NCBI GenBank assembly: GCA_009787135.1
Contig: WRGP01000113.1
Coordinates: 1 to 5,844, forward strand
Direction of reading: 5' to 3'
Length of the DNA stretch: 5,844 bases
Source: Bacillota bacterium
GTDB lineage: Bacteria; Bacillota; Clostridia; Christensenellales; Aristaeellaceae
Part shown: in pieces, positions 5,040 to 5,844 of the stretch
Position numbering within the stretch: the stretch's first letter is position 1
Layout of the letters: the number at the start of each line of letters is the position of its first letter
The notes under the pieces: model-generated
The model's input: the letters and a program-made list of their open reading frames with translations, nothing else
Told to the model about the DNA's origin: nothing
The model's database searches: none
Translations under genes and position numbers: made by a program

Positions 5040-5844
5040 ATGGACAGCATCTTGGCGCTGATTCAAAAGAAGAAAATGGGCGAGGCGCTGACACGGGACG
5101 AGATCCGTCAATGGGTCATGGGGGCGGCGCGGGGTACGGTGCCGGATTACCAATCCGCCGCGCTGCTGATGGCGATCCGCTTTATGGGCATGACGGACGA
5201 AGAGACGCGTGATTTGACCCTGCGCATGGCCGCGTCGGGTGAGATGATGGACCTCTCCGCCATTGGCGGGGTGTGCGTGGACAAGCATTCTACGGGCGGC
5301 GTGGGCGACACCACGACGCTCGTGCTCACGCCGCTGGTCGCCGCGTGCGGAGCCAAGGTGGCCAAAATGAGCGGCCGCGGCCTGGGCCATACGGGCGGCA
5401 CGGTGGATAAAATGGAAAGCATCCCCGGCATGCGTACGGTGCTTAGCACAAGCGCGTTCGTGGAGCAGGTGCGGCGCGTTGGCTGCGCGGTCGTGGGGCA
5501 GAGCGAAAACCTGGCCCCCGCTGATAAGGCGATCTACAGCCTGCGCGACGCGACCGCCACAGTGGACAGCCTGCCGCTGATCGTCTCGTCGATCATGTCC
5601 AAGAAGATCGCCGCGGGCGCGGGCGCGATTGTGCTGGACGTAAAAACAGGCAGCGGCGCTTTGATGCACACGCTGGAGGACAGCATCGCGCTGGCGAAAG
5701 CCATGGTGGAAGTAGGCCGTTTGGCCGGCCGGCCCACGCTCGCGGTGGTGACCGGCATGGACCAGCCGCTCGGCACGCACATCGGCAACGCGCTGGAGGT
5801 CAGGGAGGCCATTGACATTTTGGCCGGCCGGGCCGGCGGGCGGC
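5040..5844 (+). CDS. pdp: Pyrimidine-nucleoside phosphorylase (3' partial)
   Basis: Cytoplasmic nucleoside-salvage enzyme that splits uridine, thymidine or deoxyuridine with phosphate into free base and (deoxy)ribose 1-phosphate. The first 268 of about 430 residues are in the window; the frame runs off the end. Visible: N-terminal alpha domain; phosphate site KHSTGGVGD (82-90) with His83; SGRGLGHTGGTVDKME (111-126), the thymidine/pyrimidine phosphorylase signature; and pyrimidine-binding Arg169, Ser184 and Lys188 in the LRDATATV and SSIMSKK segments. Lys109 in VAKMSGRG is the lysine of broad-specificity PyNP enzymes (Lys108 in the Geobacillus protein), where E. coli thymidine phosphorylase DeoA has Met, so Pdp rather than DeoA is called. 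The sequence follows Geobacillus PyNP closely throughout. ATG at 5040 has AAAGGAG at 5026-5032 with a 7-nt gap. I see no convincing promoter in the 90 bp upstream, so readthrough from the glycosylase gene is plausible. Confidence 0.96.
   Translation, partial: MDSILALIQKKKMGEALTRDEIRQWVMGAARGTVPDYQSAALLMAIRFMGMTDEETRDLTLRMAASGEMMDLSAIGGVCVDKHSTGGVGDTTTLVLTPLVAACGAKVAKMSGRGLGHTGGTVDKMESIPGMRTVLSTSAFVEQVRRVGCAVVGQSENLAPADKAIYSLRDATATVDSLPLIVSSIMSKKIAAGAGAIVLDVKTGSGALMHTLEDSIALAKAMVEVGRLAGRPTLAVVTGMDQPLGTHIGNALEVREAIDILAGRAGGR

Noticed and set aside
5003..5212. Plus-strand ORF beginning MKIIKDFIKESA
   Set aside because: It overlaps the well-supported pdp gene in another frame, and after about a dozen residues it is a low-complexity shadow translation.
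5022..5818. Long minus-strand ORFs opposite pdp
   Set aside because: They are antisense shadows of a strongly conserved phosphorylase and show no family resemblance.
5721..5831. Direct repeat TTGGCCGGCCGG near 5722 and 5820
   Set aside because: Both copies encode Leu-Ala-Gly-Arg in frame within pdp, so shared codons in GC-rich DNA explain them.

Overview
The window most resembles a moderately GC-rich Firmicutes (Clostridia-like) chromosome or metagenomic contig. This is inferred from strong GGAGG-type ribosome binding sites about 6-7 nt before most starts, a TetR regulator with the Firmicutes-type C-terminal domain, a Pdp-type pyrimidine-nucleoside phosphorylase with the diagnostic lysine, a YcxB-like membrane protein and a GufA-type ZIP transporter. 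No phylogenetic marker is present, so the assignment is tentative. There are eight protein genes, two of them cut by the window edges. I see no RNA gene, insertion sequence, CRISPR array or phage gene.

Layout. (1) 1-702, + strand: C-terminal part of a ZIP-family divalent metal transporter. (2) 796-1359, + strand: iron-sulfur-flavoprotein-like reductase whose best start codon is ATA rather than ATG. (3) 1476-2117, - strand: a second iron-sulfur-flavoprotein-like reductase, convergent with the first. (4) 2251-2796, + strand: TetR-family regulator divergent from gene 3. The 133 bp between genes 3 and 4 hold two face-to-face promoters with overlapping -10 boxes and a compound inverted repeat placed to control both. 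(5) 2812-3624, - strand: HAD-IIA (NagD-like) sugar/nucleotide phosphatase. (6) 3671-4246, - strand: YcxB-like two-TM protein, probably cotranscribed with gene 5 from a promoter at 4303-4331. (7) 4446-4949, + strand: family-6 uracil-DNA-glycosylase-superfamily enzyme (hypoxanthine/deoxyinosine-DNA glycosylase), whose extended -10 box lies so close to the ATG that the mRNA may be leaderless. (8) 5040-end, + strand: pyrimidine-nucleoside phosphorylase, cut by the window end.

How they may work together. Genes 3 and 4 look like a self-contained redox-response module: a divergent TetR repressor next to a flavoprotein. Gene 2 carries the same compact cysteine motif at the same protein positions and may belong to the same physiology. 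Genes 5, 7 and 8 are loosely related to phosphate-ester, damaged-base and nucleoside turnover; gene 7 followed by gene 8 on the same strand may be one transcript. The rest looks like ordinary chromosomal housekeeping. I did not find a clear new multi-gene system; the most unusual points are the ATA start, the compact divergent regulatory region and the leaderless architecture.
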